From Planctomycetota bacterium (GTDB lineage: Bacteria > Planctomycetota > UBA1135 > UBA2386), in the NCBI GenBank assembly GCA_020848735.1, contig JADLHO010000105.1, positions 1 to 60,813 of the forward strand: a DNA stretch of 60,813 bases. The letters run 5' to 3'. Positions within the stretch are counted from its first letter, which is position 1, and each line of letters starts with the position of its first letter. The position numbers were made by a program, and so were the translations under genes. The notes under the pieces are model-generated. The model saw only the letters and a list, made by a program, of their open reading frames with translations, did not search any database and was not told the DNA's origin. This document shows positions 44,500 through 52,685 of this stretch, in pieces.

Positions 44500-44934
44500 T
44501 CAGCTCTCGATCACGACATCGACGGCGGCGCCCAGCGTGATGCAGCCCGCGGCGCGATCGAAGCAACCGCCCTGCACGCGGAAACCGAGGCCCGCGAGGC
44601 CCGGCACGTTCGGCACGTCGAAGCGGAACGAGTTCGTGTCGACCGCGACGTGGATCGGTTCGACGACCAGCACGCAGATGCGGCCCGGTGCGCAGAGCGG
44701 CGTGCCCTCGAGCCGGATCGCAGGCTCGCTCGGGATGCCGATCGCGAAGAAGCCCGCCGCGCCGCGCCCGCAGGACGCCGACTCGATGACCAGCGCCTGG
44801 CCGAGTCGTGCCGCGCCACTCGTCTTCAGCGGGGCCGCACCGGGACAACCCGCGCTCTTGACGGGTCCCGTCTGCGCGACGAGCGCGCTCGTGCAGAGCA
44901 GGGCGGCGAGACAGAGCCTGGCGATCGGATGCAC
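44500..44934 (-). CDS. Secreted Cys-containing protein, planctomycete-type, function unknown
   Basis: A 144-residue exported protein with a signal peptide (ARLCLAALLCTSALVAQ). The mature part is one compact beta-rich domain with six Cys arranged in pairs (SAGCPG, ESASCGRG, PLCAPGRIC, GGCFDRAAGC), suggesting disulphides. Sequence phrases such as LGQALVIES and GLGFRVQGG resemble repeated extracellular domains I associate with high-GC planctomycete genomes, but I cannot name the family. Start is GTG 44934. It is followed 51 bp later by the ferredoxin gene. Confidence 0.55.
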   Translation of the reverse strand: MHPIARLCLAALLCTSALVAQTGPVKSAGCPGAAPLKTSGAARLGQALVIESASCGRGAAGFFAIGIPSEPAIRLEGTPLCAPGRICVLVVEPIHVAVDTNSFRFDVPNVPGLAGLGFRVQGGCFDRAAGCITLGAAVDVVIES

Positions 44935-45659
44935 GGGGTGACCTCGGGAACGCGGCGCGGGTGCGGAGGATATCGGCGGACGGCCACCCCGCGCCCGAGC
45001 GAGGTCGAGCCGCGGCGGTCATGGGATCGAATCGTGACAAGTCGATTGCGGTCGGATTCCGGGGCGCAGACGCGCTCTTCAGCGTGGGCATCGGCCTGCA
45101 CCCAAGCCACAGTCCAAGGCTCGCGCTGCTTCTTTCTCGCGGGGGAGGTCAAGCGTTCCCCGCATCGGGCACGACACGCGGCCTCTCCCACATGGTCGTG
45201 TTCCACAATCGATGGCGATGGACACGGGGCGAGCCGGAAGGTGGAACACGTGGCGTGCGAATCGGCGGTGTCGAACTGAGCACGGAGGACGTGGCTTGGC
45301 TGCAGCAGGAAGGCCAGCAGCCCGGCCCCCCTCCGTCAGGGTGGTTGCCGCCTCCCTTGAGCAGGCTGCGGGGACCCGGACGAAGCGGAGCATCGGCTGG
45401 GCGCCGCCTGCTCGGCTCGGTTCGGCATCTCCGTTCCCCGGTGGGGTAGATGAGGGTGCAAGGACCCGTCGCCCCAGGGGGTCCAAGGCCCGGGGAACTC
45501 GCAGGGTCAGGGCCACGGAGCGGATCGAAAGTGTGCGGCAACGACCCTGGCACAGAGAGCAGGCTTCGGATGTTCACCCATCTCCGACGATGGCGACGCG
45601 GAAAGCACAGAGATGTGAGGGTGGCGAGATCGCCGAGAATCAGGACTGAGCAGCGCCGT
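44935..45659. other. 725-bp region without a convincing gene
   Basis: Open frames exist on both strands, but none has a convincing start, composition or recognisable domain. A short plus-strand stretch starting near 45192 (VFHNRWRW... EPEGG) faintly recalls IS66 TnpB, too weakly to call. The GC is lower than in the adjacent operons. It separates the secreted-protein gene from the end of the Cys-rich peptide operon and may hold that operon's terminator plus decayed DNA. Confidence 0.3.
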
Positions 45660-46421
45660 TCACCGCGGCGAGCGCATTCGCCCGGCCTCGATTCGGTAGA
45701 TCGCTGGTGGCTTCTCACCGCACCATTGCCACCACATGGCCTCCGACACGCCGACACACGGCACGTCGCGCCATGCGGTTCGCGCGACGTCCATCGCGGA
45801 CTGGCGTACGACCAGCACCAGGTCGCCGCCCCACCGTGCGGCCTCGACAAACTGCTGGCATTGGCTGCAGTCTGGGTCGACCACGGCGACGGTGCCATCG
45901 AACAGCCCTCGCTCGCGCATGACCACCTGCCACAGTTCCTCGCCATCGAAACGCGACCAGGTGATCCCGAGCGCGAGCAGCGCAGCCAACCACGCCAAGC
46001 GTTGCCGCGTCCCGGATGATGCCGCAGGCGCGGCCGGTTCGAACACGACGGCGAGGGCGCCTTGCGACGCGAGGAGTGCACTCACGAAGAGCGCGAACCC
46101 CTCGCCTCGCACCGCCCCGAAGCAACCGCACGGCATCGAACTGTCCGTGAGAGCGCGCCACCCGAGGAACGCCGCACCGACGACACCGCCGACGGTCGCC
46201 CACTGTCTGCTGCCGATCAGCAGCAGGTTCAGCGCAAGCAAGACCTCGATCGCGCTGATCGCCCCCACCGCCAGCCAGGACTGGACTCCGACGAGTCGGC
46301 GCATCGTTGCAGCTACCAGCCAGGGCTCCCACGCCTTGAGAAACCCTGCGCTCAGCAACCCTACACCGGCCGCAAGGCGAGAAACTCGCGCGACAAGGAG
46401 CCAACGCGCCGCCGTGGTCAT
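45660..46421 (-). CDS. MauE/DoxX-like membrane protein fused to a thioredoxin-like CxxC segment
   Basis: A 253-residue protein. The first ~130 residues form a four-helix MauE/DoxX-like membrane domain with the MauE hallmark PCGCFG (about residues 97-102). A fifth hydrophobic stretch (LAWLAALLALGITW) leads into a C-terminal soluble part (about 160-253) with VAVVDPDCSQCQQF (CSQC at 185-188), reading like a thioredoxin-type active site. MauE is required in methylamine dehydrogenase biogenesis for forming the disulphide-rich small subunit; MauD is its thioredoxin-like partner. Here both functions seem joined in one chain. Its ATG overlaps the DUF1573 stop by 4 bp. It is the last gene of the Cys-rich peptide operon. 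Confidence 0.8.
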   Translation of the reverse strand: MTTAARWLLVARVSRLAAGVGLLSAGFLKAWEPWLVAATMRRLVGVQSWLAVGAISAIEVLLALNLLLIGSRQWATVGGVVGAAFLGWRALTDSSMPCGCFGAVRGEGFALFVSALLASQGALAVVFEPAAPAASSGTRQRLAWLAALLALGITWSRFDGEELWQVVMRERGLFDGTVAVVDPDCSQCQQFVEAARWGGDLVLVVRQSAMDVARTAWRDVPCVGVSEAMWWQWCGEKPPAIYRIEAGRMRSPR

Positions 46422-47083
46422 CGAGCGAGTACGAGTCCGACCGGCAGACGCGCGTCACCGATGGTGATGGAGCCGACGCGAACTCGCTGCTCCCCGTGAA
46501 CATCGAGCGACAACTGGCATGCATGGCCGGCGCTTCCGGAAAGCGGGCGCGGATCCTCCCAAACGAGTGTGACTCCGAGCTCGGGGTCGGTCTCAGCCGT
46601 CTCCCGAAGCGCGATCAGTTCTTCGCGCGTCCCTGCGCTGACGATGGCCGCAACGCGCTGCAACCTGCGATCGCGCTCGATTCCCTCACGAAACACGTTC
46701 GGTATGTCCCAGTAGAGGGACCCGGAGCGCCAGCGCACCCGCACGACCCGGGCTCCTTCCTCGAACTCCAAGCGCACCGAGACTTCCTGCATGGGTGGTT
46801 TGGGCCACTCGATGGAGGCGCGCACTCGCGCAGTTCCGTTCGCGGCGATGGTCGGTAGCGGATCGGGGAACGTGACACAACTACACGAAGCCCGGACTGC
46901 GCGGATCGCCATCGGCCTGGAGCCTCGATTGCGCACTTCGATCCAGAAGTCCTCGTTCTTTCCCGCTTCGCGCTCGCCGAGATCCAATGCGGCTGGCACC
47001 TCGACGCTGGCAGCCGCGTCCGAGTTGCAGCCCAACGCGAGAGCGAACACGCAAGCGGACACGACGACCCCCGCGGATCTCAT
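46418..47083 (-). CDS. DUF1573 lipoprotein
   Basis: A 221-residue exported protein with a lipobox (VFALALGCNS). A DUF1573 domain follows: VEVPAALDLGEREAGKNEDFWIEVRNRGSRPMAI, then RAVRASCSCVTF, with the conserved Cys-x-Cys, and RVRASIEWPKPPM. DUF1573 domains are Ig-like folds that occur beside MauE/DoxX and thioredoxin-like proteins in many Bacteroidetes and Planctomycetota. The C-terminal ~90 residues (IVSAGTREELIALR, VTLVWEDP) are less usual. It overlaps neighbours by 4 bp on both sides, so it is fully operonic. Confidence 0.82.
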   Translation of the reverse strand: MRSAGVVVSACVFALALGCNSDAAASVEVPAALDLGEREAGKNEDFWIEVRNRGSRPMAIRAVRASCSCVTFPDPLPTIAANGTARVRASIEWPKPPMQEVSVRLEFEEGARVVRVRWRSGSLYWDIPNVFREGIERDRRLQRVAAIVSAGTREELIALRETAETDPELGVTLVWEDPRPLSGSAGHACQLSLDVHGEQRVRVGSITIGDARLPVGLVLAR

Positions 47084-48834
47084 CGGACGTCGAGTTGGTA
47101 CCATGGCACCTCGGTATCGAAGTCGGTTGCTGCGGGCCGCCGTACGAATGCCTTCACCCGATCCTTCGCTACGCACTCTTGCCGGTAGAGCACAAACGGT
47201 TGCTCTGCCGCATCTGACTCGGATGCCCAACGTTCGCCGATCGCGCGGTAGCGAGAGTCCCCGCGCTTCGGAACATACTTGACGCCGTCGGGGCCGGGAA
47301 TGCAGACCTGCGCACGGTCGGCAAGACTCACGACACCCGTGCTGTGCCATGTCCCGTCCTGCGCCGCCAGCGTGTAATCGTACTCGCCCGGCGGAAGCCC
47401 ATACAGAGCCACGGCAAGATCACAGTCCAAGACGACAGTGCCCGCGAGTGTTCCGGGCCGGAGACTGGCGCTCCCATGATACAACGTCAGAGTCCATTCC
47501 TTCCCACGCGTCAAGTGCGCGATCACTGGCGGAACGACCGCAGCGACATGACAGGCACTCTCTCGGTTGAGTCGCACGACGAAGCGCTCCGTAACCGGAA
47601 GCTCGGCGTCGAAGCGATCGAAGCCGTCGGCTCGCACCGCGATACCGACAGCCCGATCCAGCAGATTCGCAAATGTCACGCGCCCCTCTGCATCCGTCGT
47701 GGCGCGTGGGCCGACCGTTACACCCGACGCTGGAGAATCCGGCGTCAACGCCATCGACAGATCCCAGTCACAGGCGACCCGCGCGCCAACCACGGGCGCA
47801 TTGCTCTGTGCGTCGACCACGATCACCTCTGCCGAGCGCCCGGGCCGCAATTCGATTTGCACGAACTCCCCGGGCTCCGCGCGAGTGCAGATCATCGAGG
47901 GACGAAGACGCGGATGCTCGAAGGCAACCGTGACAAGCTGCCCGCGAGCGAAGCGCCCCAGGCGGAACCCACCTCGAGCGTCCGTCTCCAGGGGAGGTCC
48001 ACGCCGCCCCGCAACCTTCACGCTCGCCCCCGCGACACCGATCCCACCACTCGTCACGACGCCAGCAAGCTCCACGTCCGCGCGCTCGACAACGATGATC
48101 CAGGGATCCTGAAACGGCTCAGGTCCCGGGACAAGACGCGTCACGAGGTCCTGACCGCTGACCCGGGCCCGGAGTTGAGCCACCGGCGTGGTCTGGCGCT
48201 CGATCACTCCGCGATTGTCAGTCTTCGCGACTGCCGCGTAGCGGTTGCCGACGAGGAGCTCCACATAGGCTCCCGCGATCGGTGCGCCCGCTGGGTCGAC
48301 GACGACACACTGGACTTCGCGCGCGGCCGCGAGCCGCAACTCGACGCGCTGGCCATTGCGCGCCACCAGCCATTCCGAGGCCATGGTGCCCGCCACAGCA
48401 CGCAAGCGGCAGGTGCTGGAACGCGTTGGCGGCAGTACGCGAAACGAGCCGTCGTCTCCGGTGATCTCATTGCGAACCACGTCTGGTCGCTCGAATGTGA
48501 TCCAAGAAACGCTCGCGCCGGCGACGCCGACGCCGAGTTCGTCGACGACCAGACCGCGAATGGACTCGGCTTCCCGTGGGGCCGTCGCTGGGATCTCAGT
48601 CGAGACGACCGATTCGCGGCCGATCGCACTCGATCCAAGACCCAGGACCGGTCCGCGAGCGAGCGGCGATGCCAACGACTCCGGTGCGGGACTCGAGGCC
48701 GTCCGCGGCGGAGACGCGCTCCAAGAACTCGATGCGGTCCATAGCAAGGCGGCGGCCGCCGTCACCGTGACCGTGACCGCGACCCAGCGCAGCAGCGTCC
48801 CAGGGGCTCGTGATCGCGACCGCCGCTCCGTCAT
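47080..48834 (-). CDS. Membrane-anchored protein with tandem carboxypeptidase-regulatory-like domains
   Basis: A 584-residue protein with an N-terminal anchor (LLRWVAVTVTVTAAAALLW) and at least four beta modules. Starts such as IRGLVVDELGVGVAGASVSW, VQCVVVDPAGAPIAGAYVEL, LAGVVTSGGIGVAGASVKVAG and AEVIVVDAQSNAPVVGARV are each the first strand of a carboxypeptidase-regulatory-like fold. The ~130-residue C-terminus (LHLTRGKEW-like region onwards) is separate and contains PWYQLDV at the end. It would sit on the outside of the inner membrane. Start and stop overlap neighbours by 4 bp (ATGA), so it is translated with the C39-peptidase and DUF1573 genes. Exact role unknown. Confidence 0.75.
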   Translation of the reverse strand: MTERRSRSRAPGTLLRWVAVTVTVTAAAALLWTASSSWSASPPRTASSPAPESLASPLARGPVLGLGSSAIGRESVVSTEIPATAPREAESIRGLVVDELGVGVAGASVSWITFERPDVVRNEITGDDGSFRVLPPTRSSTCRLRAVAGTMASEWLVARNGQRVELRLAAAREVQCVVVDPAGAPIAGAYVELLVGNRYAAVAKTDNRGVIERQTTPVAQLRARVSGQDLVTRLVPGPEPFQDPWIIVVERADVELAGVVTSGGIGVAGASVKVAGRRGPPLETDARGGFRLGRFARGQLVTVAFEHPRLRPSMICTRAEPGEFVQIELRPGRSAEVIVVDAQSNAPVVGARVACDWDLSMALTPDSPASGVTVGPRATTDAEGRVTFANLLDRAVGIAVRADGFDRFDAELPVTERFVVRLNRESACHVAAVVPPVIAHLTRGKEWTLTLYHGSASLRPGTLAGTVVLDCDLAVALYGLPPGEYDYTLAAQDGTWHSTGVVSLADRAQVCIPGPDGVKYVPKRGDSRYRAIGERWASESDAAEQPFVLYRQECVAKDRVKAFVRRPAATDFDTEVPWYQLDVR

Positions 48835-50339
48835 GCGCGCCCCCGCTTCCCGCGAAACCACGCAGCCCAAGCGAAGATCACGACCGGCGCAAGCAGGAGC
48901 CACCAGCGCGACATTCCCAGAGGGACCTCCAGGCCGAGTACGAGTGCATCGCCACGCCAGTGCTTTGCGAGCCAATCCGGCGAGCCTACGAACGTGCCGT
49001 GCGGTGGATCCAGCAACAGAGGCTTGCCATCGCTGGCGCCACAGAGAAGCACGACGTGACTCGGCCGGCCATCCTTCTCGTGGAGACGCACTGGCAGCAG
49101 AGCCGGCTTCTCGAGTTCGAGCAGTTGCGCCATCGAAACCTGGATGGACTCCGCAGGCACGCCACGTTTGCGCAATCGTTGCTGAACCGTCTGCAGATCG
49201 AGCCACTCGTCGGAGCTGCCAACAACCTCCGGCAGGACGGTGATCTCTGGCCGCCACAACAGGAGTGCACACTGAGCGCAGTAGAGCCCGCACAACGCCG
49301 CCGTGGACTGTGGCTTGGCGTCGACGAGCTCGGGCTCCGTCTCCGCGACCTCGCGAGGACCGGCGACATGGCCATCCCTCCGGAGGAAGATCCGAGCTGG
49401 AGGCCGACTCGTCGCTGCGGTCGAGACCAAGTCATCCACCATGCGGCGCAGGGCTTCGAGCCGCAGCGAGCCAAGGACGATCGGTCGTTGGTCGCCCAGG
49501 TTGTCGAAGTAGGTCGTGCCACTCGGCACGCGGAGAACCGTTGGGGGCTCGGCTTCCGAAAGATTCTGAAGTCGCAACTCCTGGCTGGCGCGAATCCCGC
49601 CGTCCAAGTCATGCAGATCCTTGGTCGCGAGCAAGGGAAAAGGCTGACCACGCACCTCGACCCAGTCGTCGAACCGGAAGGTCTCGAGAACGCGATTCTG
49701 GACCGCTTGGACCAAGCACAACTCCACTGCATTCACGCGCACCTTGGGCAACCGCGACACGTGGATGCGCAGGGCTTGTCCTTCGGCCAGAGGGTGCTTC
49801 AGCCACAAGACAGCCTGGTCGTCTGTAGACTCTATGACCTCGGCCTGTTCCAGGAAGGGCAGGTACGGCAGAGGCGGCAGCGCCAGGTAATAGATCTCTG
49901 GGTAGAAGTCGCCCTCCCAGAGGTAGCCCGACATCCTGTTCACGGAGCCGGTTGCCCTCGAGTAGCGTTCGACGATGCCGCCGTCATAGAGGACAGCGGC
50001 GTCGACCTTTCCCTCTGGGCTTCTCTCCACCATGTGGCTGCGAGTGCCAGAGCGCGCCCAGTAGGCGTGTCTTCGAGGATAGTCGCCTTCCATGTAGGGC
50101 AGCGAGTCCAAAGGGGTTAGCTTGCCGATCCGTGTGAATCTCCGGTGACACGTCGCACCCAACCCACCGAGCGCGTCGTAGTGAGCCTGGATCTGCGCGA
50201 TCACTACGTCCTTTGGCGATCTGGACGCCGATCCGGTCGAGGGCTCCTGTCCATCGACCACTGCGGGGATCAGGCACACCGACACCAACACACCGCGGAG
50301 CCAGCTCTTGATCGCCATGGAGACACTCGGCACATCCAT
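48831..50339 (-). CDS. LolA-like domain fused to a C39-type cysteine peptidase, membrane-anchored
   Basis: A 502-residue exported protein. A signal peptide (WLRGVLVSVCLIPAVVDGQ) precedes an N-terminal domain (about 40-310) resembling outer-membrane lipoprotein carrier/LolA-like folds (IQAHYDALGGLGATCH, YPRRHAYWARSG, VLYDGGIVERY). A C39-type peptidase domain follows: AALCGLYCAQCALLL with the catalytic Cys at about 350, HVVLLCGASDG with His at about 427, and LLLDPPHG with Asp at about 443. It ends in a transmembrane helix (WWLLLAPVVIFAWAAWF). C39 peptidases normally cut double-glycine leaders and are fused to ABC transporters; no transporter is seen here. The Cys-rich peptide gene lies 63 bp upstream. 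ATG 50318 is an alternative start. Confidence 0.8.
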   Translation of the reverse strand: MDVPSVSMAIKSWLRGVLVSVCLIPAVVDGQEPSTGSASRSPKDVVIAQIQAHYDALGGLGATCHRRFTRIGKLTPLDSLPYMEGDYPRRHAYWARSGTRSHMVERSPEGKVDAAVLYDGGIVERYSRATGSVNRMSGYLWEGDFYPEIYYLALPPLPYLPFLEQAEVIESTDDQAVLWLKHPLAEGQALRIHVSRLPKVRVNAVELCLVQAVQNRVLETFRFDDWVEVRGQPFPLLATKDLHDLDGGIRASQELRLQNLSEAEPPTVLRVPSGTTYFDNLGDQRPIVLGSLRLEALRRMVDDLVSTAATSRPPARIFLRRDGHVAGPREVAETEPELVDAKPQSTAALCGLYCAQCALLLWRPEITVLPEVVGSSDEWLDLQTVQQRLRKRGVPAESIQVSMAQLLELEKPALLPVRLHEKDGRPSHVVLLCGASDGKPLLLDPPHGTFVGSPDWLAKHWRGDALVLGLEVPLGMSRWWLLLAPVVIFAWAAWFRGKRGRA

Positions 50340-50350
50340 CGACGCTGTCC

Positions 50351-50367
50351 AGCCAGGAACTCTGGCC
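50351..50367 (-). promoter_or_regulatory. Weak stem-loop between peptide and peptidase genes
   Basis: On the minus strand, GGCCAG and CTGGCT can pair (one G:U) across a 5-base loop in the 63-bp gap. There is no T run. It may act as an attenuator that lets the small peptide gene be expressed more than the downstream genes, or it may be chance. Confidence 0.2.
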
Positions 50368-50402
50368 GGACTCCGTCGGACTCAGCCTCGCCTCGTCTGT
50401 CC

Positions 50403-50822
50403 TCAATCCACGAGTTCCTTTTGGCAGGCATTCTTGGAGCACTGTCCGCCGCCGATTTCGCCAGTACCGAGACAGGTGTCGCATTCGGCGGAGGTCTGAG
50501 CCGACTGATGCTTCTTGGACTGTCCACAGTTCGCTACTGCGGAATCGTTCGCACACGCTGCCGCGAAAGGTGTGCCGCACCACAGGTACTTCTTCGTCTC
50601 CAGGCAGGAGAAACAGAAGCCAGCGGAGAAGAAGCACGCGTTGCATGCCTTCTGCAGGTCGCAGTTGTGACCCCACGGCGGGACCGGATCCTGGCCGCCA
50701 CCCTGCCCCAACGCGGACACCATGCCTTCGATCGACGCTGGAGCGAAGGTCCTCGGGTGCGATGCCCAGACAGCGACGACCGACGCCATGATCAAGAACA
50801 GTGCGAGAGAGTAAGTCTTCAT
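50403..50822 (-). CDS. Secreted Cys-rich peptide (12 cysteines)
   Basis: A 139-residue exported peptide. A signal peptide (MKTYSLALFLIMASVVAVWA) is followed by a Gly-rich stretch ending GQGGGQDPVPPWG, then a Cys-rich domain with Cys at 54, 60, 63, 70, 73, 82, 90, 99, 114, 117, 128 and 133: twelve, an even number that allows six disulphides. Spacings include CNAC, CFSC and CDTC. There is no family I can name. The downstream C39-type peptidase and MauE-thioredoxin fusion suggest it is trimmed and oxidatively folded outside the membrane. ATG 50822 has GAAGG 8 bp upstream and lies just past the 7-bp repeat. With one repeat unit fewer, the sigma frame would fuse to this frame. Confidence 0.75.
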   Translation of the reverse strand: MKTYSLALFLIMASVVAVWASHPRTFAPASIEGMVSALGQGGGQDPVPPWGHNCDLQKACNACFFSAGFCFSCLETKKYLWCGTPFAAACANDSAVANCGQSKKHQSAQTSAECDTCLGTGEIGGGQCSKNACQKELVD

Positions 50823-50834
50823 GATTGTTACCTT

Positions 50835-51462
50835 CAGGCTTGGGGCTTGGGGCTTGGGGCGGCGATCCCGAATCGGGCGCCTCCGTCTGCATAGATGCAC
50901 GTGACGGCGGCTTTGTGAGTGGAAAGTCCAGGAATTCTTCTACCGACTTGGTTTTCGCGAAGCGCAAGCGCAGCCGCATCCAACGCCTGCGAATCGCCGC
51001 TTCGCTGACTCCATCCCTTGCCGCGATCTCTGCATCGCTGCTGCCAGAAAGGAAGTCGGCGAACCAGGACCTGATCGGCTCCTGCAGGCGGGCACCCGCT
51101 GCCCGGATCTGGTCTTCCGTTGGACTCGCCGAGTCCTCCGCGCTCGCCAGCACCTCTGGATCTTGCGCAGAGCCACCGGAGTACCGATGCCGCAAAGCCC
51201 GCGCCCGCAACCAGAGCGCAAGTTCCGTCGGCCAGACTTTCCAAAAGAACGCGCCGGGCGACTCCACGACGACCCCGTTTGAACCGGCCCGCGCAAGCCG
51301 CAGGCACACGTTCTGGACCACGTCTTCGAGATCCGCCGGATCTCGAAACCAACGTCGCTTCGCAACGCGAAGCGCGTCGATCGCCAGCTCCAACTCGTCG
51401 GAACTGCCCCTCCATCGCTCCGGTGCGGACTCCGGCGCATGTCCGTCGGCAACTCCGTGCAT
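50835..51462 (-). CDS. ECF-like sigma factor; frame reads through into the next genes
   Basis: The sigma part is ~205 residues. Region 2 is visible in DALRVAKRRWFRDPADLEDVVQNV and FFWKVWPTELALWLRARALRHRY, region 4 in RSWFADFLSGSSDAEIAARDGVSEAAIRRRW, a helix-turn-helix for the -35 element. The start ATG 51462 has an AGGAG site. No anti-sigma gene follows. Coordinates cover the sigma-like part only: in the given sequence the frame has no stop at its natural end but runs on, out of frame with the peptide and peptidase genes, to TGA at 49984. A TGA lies in the next frame at 50836-50834, directly before the peptide's ribosome site, so the natural end was probably there. Confidence 0.75.
50839..50859 (-). 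repeat. Threefold tandem 7-bp repeat at the sigma/peptide junction
   Basis: On the minus strand CCCCAAG occurs three times in a row, followed by CC and TGAAGG. Seven is not a multiple of three, so each copy gained or lost shifts the sigma frame. With three copies (as here) the frame reads on to 49984. With four copies it stops at the TGA directly before the peptide ribosome site. With two copies it enters the peptide frame and would fuse the two proteins. Confidence 0.8.
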
Positions 51463-51959
51463 CGAATCCTCTCCTGAGGAGTGCGGCCACCAGCGGCGGC
51501 CGAATGGGACGCTAGCCATAGAGCGGTGTGTGTCAAGGTCGTTGCCGCACGTCCTCGGACGGACGCGGGACCACTACCGGTCTCGGGACCATCCGATTCG
51601 TCGCCGTCGCGTGCACGCGACGACGTCGCCGGTCATGCGGAGTCGCCTGCCGTTCGCCCCGGCCGGCCGCAGGACTGCTGCCGATGAACTGGCGGCTGGG
51701 GGCCCCAACCGCGAGTCCCAGGAAGAACTCGGCGATGCTCATCGGTCATCGTGCGCTGTCGCGCCAGTTCCAATGCCCGCTGAGTGTGCGGGAAGTACTC
51801 CGGAGCGTCAGCTGACGTGCAGTGCACGGCGACGGCACCGATGCCACCCTTCGAAGGGTAGACGCAACCATCTTGATCCCGGGCGAATTCGGAGGACTCG
51901 CCGGGAATCGAGTCGACCGAAGAAGTCGAGGTCCGATCCTGCGCGTCGGGAGTCAACGA
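51463..51959. other. Region upstream of the sigma gene without a convincing gene
   Basis: I see no gene that I can support. It should contain the promoter of the sigma/peptide operon (minus strand). Plus-strand frames run through it towards the IS4-family remnant at 51962 but show no transposase similarity before that point. It may be what is left between an IS insertion and the operon. Confidence 0.3.
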
Positions 51960-51961
51960 AA

Positions 51962-52362
51962 CGAATCGGAAGGCGGTACCTCCGCCGGTGGCAGATCGAG
52001 GTCATTCACCGCACGCTCAAGAGTGGCTGGAAGGTCGAGCAGCGACAGTCGAGAACCGCGGAGAGCCTCCAATGCGCGCTGGCGGTGGACGTGGTCGTTC
52101 CATGGCGAGTGATGATGCTTGCCAGGCGCGGACGCGAGATCCCCGACGTTTCCTGGACCGCGTGATTCGAAGAGTTCGTGCGCAAGGCGCTCCTCTGTTG
52201 CACCAACAAGCCGCCGATTCCGATTTCGAATCCTCCCACCTTGGGTGAGGCGATGTGCATGGGCGCAGGCCTTGGCGGGTTCCCCGTCCGCAAGAGCGAT
52301 GGCAGCCCCGGCGTGCAGACCTCTTGGCGCGGCTGGAAAAGGCTCACTTACATCTCCGCCTC
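51962..52362 (+). pseudogene. Decayed IS4-family (IS50/Tn5-like) transposase, C-terminal part
   Basis: The frame reads RYLRRWQIEVIHRTLKSGWK, the conserved Y-x-x-RW-x-IE-x-x-x-x-LK (YREK-like) block of IS4-family transposases. VEQRQSRTAESLQCALA and VVPWRVMMLARRGREIPDV follow. After an in-frame TGA (52163-52165) the same frame continues with NKPPIPISNPPTLGEAM, GAGLGGFPVRKSDGSPGVQ and TSWRGWKRLT, the typical C-terminus. So a single nonsense codon interrupts it. The N-terminal half with the first catalytic Asp is missing. It cannot be active. Confidence 0.8.
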
Positions 52363-52685
52363 CTGCCGCATCTTCTTCTCCTCTGCGCAGGGCTGCTGCG
52401 CTCGCAACACCGGGAGCCGGGGGGACGGCGTCCGGCCATTGCTGCCAGCCCGCAACACGCGTGAACCGGCATGGCCAGGACAGTCTTGCCCGATCTCTCG
52501 CCTCCGTCGTCTCCACATCGCTGAACTGCCCTCGGTGACCCGCCTTCGCCAGCGGGCTCGGGCCGTCGCAGACTTCTCGACGGCGCTGCGCCTCCGCCGC
52601 CGGGCTACTCCAGCTGCCGCCTGCGGCTCCAGATCCACTGCCCGCAGAGTTCGCGCTTTGCGCGCGCATTGACGGGAGTCGTAGA
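52363..52685. other. 323-bp region between IS4 remnant and VanX-like gene
   Basis: No gene is supported. Open frames in both directions are Ser/Arg/Ala-rich translations of GC-rich sequence. The distal inverted repeat of the IS may lie here, but I could not identify it. Confidence 0.3.

Noticed and set aside
45192..45449. Possible IS66 TnpB remnant on the plus strand
   Set aside because: A faint likeness (FHNR, EPEGG) without the conserved core or length; could be chance.
49984..50834. C-terminal ~280 codons of the sigma frame as real protein
   Set aside because: They overlap the peptide and peptidase genes in another frame and read as out-of-frame sequence; explained by the 7-bp repeat copy number.
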